Source of the DNA: Sparassis latifolia
Taxonomy: Eukaryota; Basidiomycota; Agaricomycetes; Polyporales; Sparassidaceae
Direction: 5' to 3'
Length of the DNA stretch: 64,000 nt
NCBI GenBank assembly: GCA_018466975.1
Contig: CM031562.1
Span: forward strand, 1,240,001 to 1,304,000
The notes under the pieces were generated by a model. It had not been told where the DNA came from and ran no database searches. It saw nothing but the letters and a program-made list of their open reading frames with translations. Shown one piece after another: positions 61,491-64,000 of the stretch (the stretch's first letter is position 1; each line of letters opens with the position of its first letter). A program made the translations under genes and the position numbers.

Positions 61491-64000
61491 CTATCTGGGC
61501 GAAAGGCGGTGAAGACCATGGCGGAGTCGACCTTCTCTCGAATGCGCCCAGAGACTTCGCCACCAGCGAGGTTTCTCTCTCGCCGTCGCCACCTCCTTCC
61601 CCACCTTCTTCGCTTCATCCAAAGCGGACGTCGCCACCGCCATCGAATCCTCTTTGGCGAGTGCCAATTCCATCTCCAGCTTGCTCGCTTGAGCGATCGC
61701 CTCTGCCGCCGAAGACCTGAGCTCCTTCTCCATGCTGTCTGACCGCGCTGCCTGGAGCTCCATCGAATGACGGAGGTCAGCCAATTCGCCCTGCAGCTTG
61801 TCGACGTCCGCTTGGCTCACCGTCTGGTTCGCGCCTTGCTCCAACCTGTTGACCTTCTCCTTGAGCTCTGGCAGGCAATGTCGCTTGGCGACGAGGTCCG
61901 CCACCGCCAACTTCACGCCTCCTGAAGCTCGATGGTGACCGGCCTGCGAAACTCCTCCATCGCCAACTTGACCTCTTCGCGAATGCTCCGGGCATTTTCT
62001 TGAAATGCGGATGGCGGGTTGATTCGCTGGAGTGCCGCTGTGATCTCTGCCTTGACGGTGTTGAGGTCCGCCATCCTCTCCTGGAATTGGACTTCCATCC
62101 CGTCCTTGTGCGCCAGGAACTCCTGTCGCAACTCGGCACAATTCGCGCAGTCATCGTTGGATGACTGCGAGGTTTCTTCGCCACTGGGGGTGTCGCCTTC
62201 GTTCACCGGAGCGGGACTTCCTGTAGACACTCGCTGGACGTCGCGCAAGTGGGGTGCTGTATCCCTGGTCAGCGCTGCATGGATTCGAAGCTGTGGCGGG
62301 CGCACTTACCCTTGCTGGTCGGAGGCACTGCTCTGAGGCGGTTCGCCTTCGCATCCCTTTTCGCCTCCGCCTCCTTCTTCGCTGCCTTGCGGTCCAGTGG
62401 GGCGCCCCTCTTAGCTGGCCTTCGCCCTTCATCGAGATGTCCTGCCTTCGCCAATGTGGAGGACTTCGCTCCCTTCGACGCCTTGGATATCTCCAGGGAG
62501 GGCGTCACCTCCTGTGCCACCTCGGCAGCTCCTGCGCTCGTCTCGTGGGGCATCAGCAGCGAACGCCGCCGATCGTCGTGTGGCCGCTCCAAGGACGCGC
62601 GCTGTTTCATGGTTACATCGACTCCAGCTGCGACAAGATGTCCTGCTTACCTCATCCTCCGCCACCTCTGCCTGATACTCTGGCGCATCCTCTGGTTCGT
62701 CGGCGACTGGTGTCAGCATGCGCTTGCTGCTGCTAGCTTGCGGCGGAGCAGCTGGCCCTGTTTGGAAGGCCATAGCCCGCACCGCCTCCATTGCCAGCCT
62801 GGCGGCTTCCTCCATGCCATCGCCTTCCGCCAGAGGCATCTTGGCTGCTGCCTTGGGAGCACTCGCCTTCGCCTTCCTGGTGATCACGGGCACCATTGGG
62901 CCCGAGCGACCTCCCATCGCCACCCTTGTCGTCTGCCCGCCCTCCTTCGCAACAGACTTGGCAGGCGGGACCTCATCCGGCTCACGTACTGAGGTCCTGG
63001 TGACCTCGCCACCATCTTGCGCACCTGAGTTTTGGCTCCTCACCGGCTTTGCCTTGGGTCCTGATTTCTTACCTTCGCCAGGTTTGGCGACCGCACCAGA
63101 CTTGGCAGGCGCGCCAGACTTGGAGACCTCGCCAGAGTTGGACAGAGCCACAGCTCCAGTGGCGGTGGCGGACTTGGTGGCGCTTGGACTTCGACGATTT
63201 CTCCACCGAGGCCTCGCCTTCAGCGTTGGCTTCATAGGGCGTGACGGTCGCCTTCTGCTTCGTCGCCTCGACCTCCTCGCCACCCTTGACCTTGGAGCTG
63301 GATGCTGCAGCATTGCGCGTCTTGGTCTTCTTCGGCGGCTTGCGCTTCGACGCTCCCATGACCATGGGTTCTGCACCGTCGGGCTCATCGGAGTCGACCT
63401 TGACGTCGTATGGAGGTGGCGATGTGGGCAGTGGCTTGCCCTCTACCACCAGCGCTGCGCACATCTCTTGGAACTCACGCTGTGCGGTGTGTGAGTTTCC
63501 TCACAGGGGCACGCCATCCGTGTTCCTCGGCGCGATGCTGCAACTGACGCCTCGTGCTGCACATTCGAGGCAGCGACCGAAGTTGGCGGTGTTGAGCTTG
63601 CATGGCCACTCTTTCTCCTGGCAGCCAACGCAAGGGACGAGCTGCAGGAACATTAGCACAGGTCAATGTCTCACAAGATCGTTACTCACCGAATCTGTTG
63701 CATGTGCCCACATGAAGTCAGACACGCGGGTGAACGTCTTTTTCCACATGTCCTTCTGCGACACCATCACCTTCGCCTTCGCCTTCGCCGTCGCCTTCCC
63801 CTTCGCCGTCACCTTTGCCTTCCCCTTTGCCTTCGCCTTCGGTGCGACATGAGGCGTCGCCGTCATCCTCGTTGTCTGTTTGACAGGTTTGGCAGGGGCG
63901 TTCGTCTTCGCAACACCGTCGTTAGAGTCCCCTGCGGTCTTGGCGGTAGATTGAAGGCGGTGCCGGAGTCTCGTCTTCGCTTTCGATGAACTCCTTGCTC
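61491..64000 (-). CDS. Cysteine-cluster and coiled-coil protein of KDZ element 2 (5' partial)
   Basis: The frame is open to the right edge. The N-terminal part visible is Lys/Ala-repeat rich (KAKAKGKAKVTAKGKATAK, 63,845-63,770), followed by WKKTFTRVSDFMWAHATDS. An exon near 63,645-63,495 then carries a six-cysteine cluster, CVGCQEKEWPC..CLECAARGVSC, with spacing C-x2-C-x5-C-x9-C-x2-C-x5-C, like a small zinc cluster. Next come a Ser/Lys-rich linker with SKRKPPKKTKT and an Ala-rich region (63,000-62,700). The C-terminus (62,300-61,540) has two long coiled coils (CAELRQEFLAHKDGMEVQ; LPELKEKVNRLEQGANQTV; ADVDKLQGELADLRHSMELQ). Function is unknown; a DNA-binding, self-associating protein is a reasonable guess. 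Confidence 0.55.
63770..63845. repeat. Hexanucleotide-type repeat within the coding region
   Basis: Imperfect repeats of GCCTTCGCC/GCCTTCCCC (plus strand) encode alternating Lys-Ala and Lys-Gly on the minus strand. Confidence 0.8.

Larger units (their letters stand above)
49012..64000. mobile_element. KDZ-type DNA transposon 2 with TET/JBP cargo (left part; right end outside)
   Basis: The left end begins CAGCCCATTCAGTCATG, the same terminal sequence as the foldback element at 32,812. It is followed by the same 33-bp CCACCGCCATAGG minisatellite. To the right lie a hypothetical gene, a KDZ transposase, a TET/JBP dioxygenase, an HMG-like gene and a cysteine-cluster/coiled-coil gene. No right terminus is seen before 64,000. 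That all these genes belong to one element is inferred from shared sequence composition and from known KDZ-TET/JBP association. Confidence 0.65.

Overview
The window is nuclear DNA of a filamentous basidiomycete, most likely an Agaricomycete. The evidence is genes cut by many 40-70 nt GT-AG introns, a Tel1 kinase tail, a PAK/Ste20 kinase and a PIF1 helicase with fungal features, and KDZ (Kyakuja-Dileera-Zisupton) transposons accompanied by a TET/JBP-type dioxygenase, a combination typical of mushroom-forming fungi.

Layout. Positions 1-11,112 are ordinary gene-dense host sequence: the 3' end of TEL1 (+), a p21-activated kinase (-), a small unknown gene (-), PIF1 (+) and a coiled-coil protein resembling kinetochore Sos7 (-). 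From about 11.1 kb to the right edge almost everything is transposon, transposon relic or repeat.

Positions 11.4-29.8 kb hold a broken hAT transposase, a 148-bp-period minisatellite and a decayed plasma-membrane H+-ATPase gene. The ATPase is split cleanly by an LTR retrotransposon (16,331-29,506; 817-bp LTRs; TCCCC target duplication). An 8.2-kb block (10,987-19,190) recurs as a noisy second copy (19,195-27,240) that starts inside the Sos7-like coding exon. The second copy is far more diverged than the two outer LTRs are from each other, which points to an assembly artefact or an odd history.

Positions 30.9-40.0 kb hold a Gypsy-type gag gene decayed by three in-frame TGA codons. It is interrupted by a 6.9-kb foldback transposon built of inverted satellite arrays, flanked by an 8-10 bp target duplication. 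A tRNA-like inverted pair lies at 40.0-40.8 kb. A complete KDZ transposon with about 255-bp terminal inverted repeats follows (41,085-48,985). It carries a transposase (one in-frame TGA), a protein with an RNase H1 N-terminal (viroplasmin-like) domain and an HMG-like/coiled-coil protein.

Positions 49,012-64,000 hold the left part of a second, very large KDZ element. Its left terminus and subterminal minisatellite match those of the foldback element, which suggests that the foldback element is its non-autonomous derivative. Its genes are a hypothetical protein (-), a CxC2-like/KDZ transposase (-), a TET/JBP 2-oxoglutarate dioxygenase (-), an HMG-like basic protein (+), and a cysteine-cluster plus coiled-coil protein (-, running off the right edge). 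This stretch is saturated with the word TGGCGA/TCGCCA. The transposase presumably moves the element, while the dioxygenase and HMG-like protein may act on DNA methylation or chromatin at the element.
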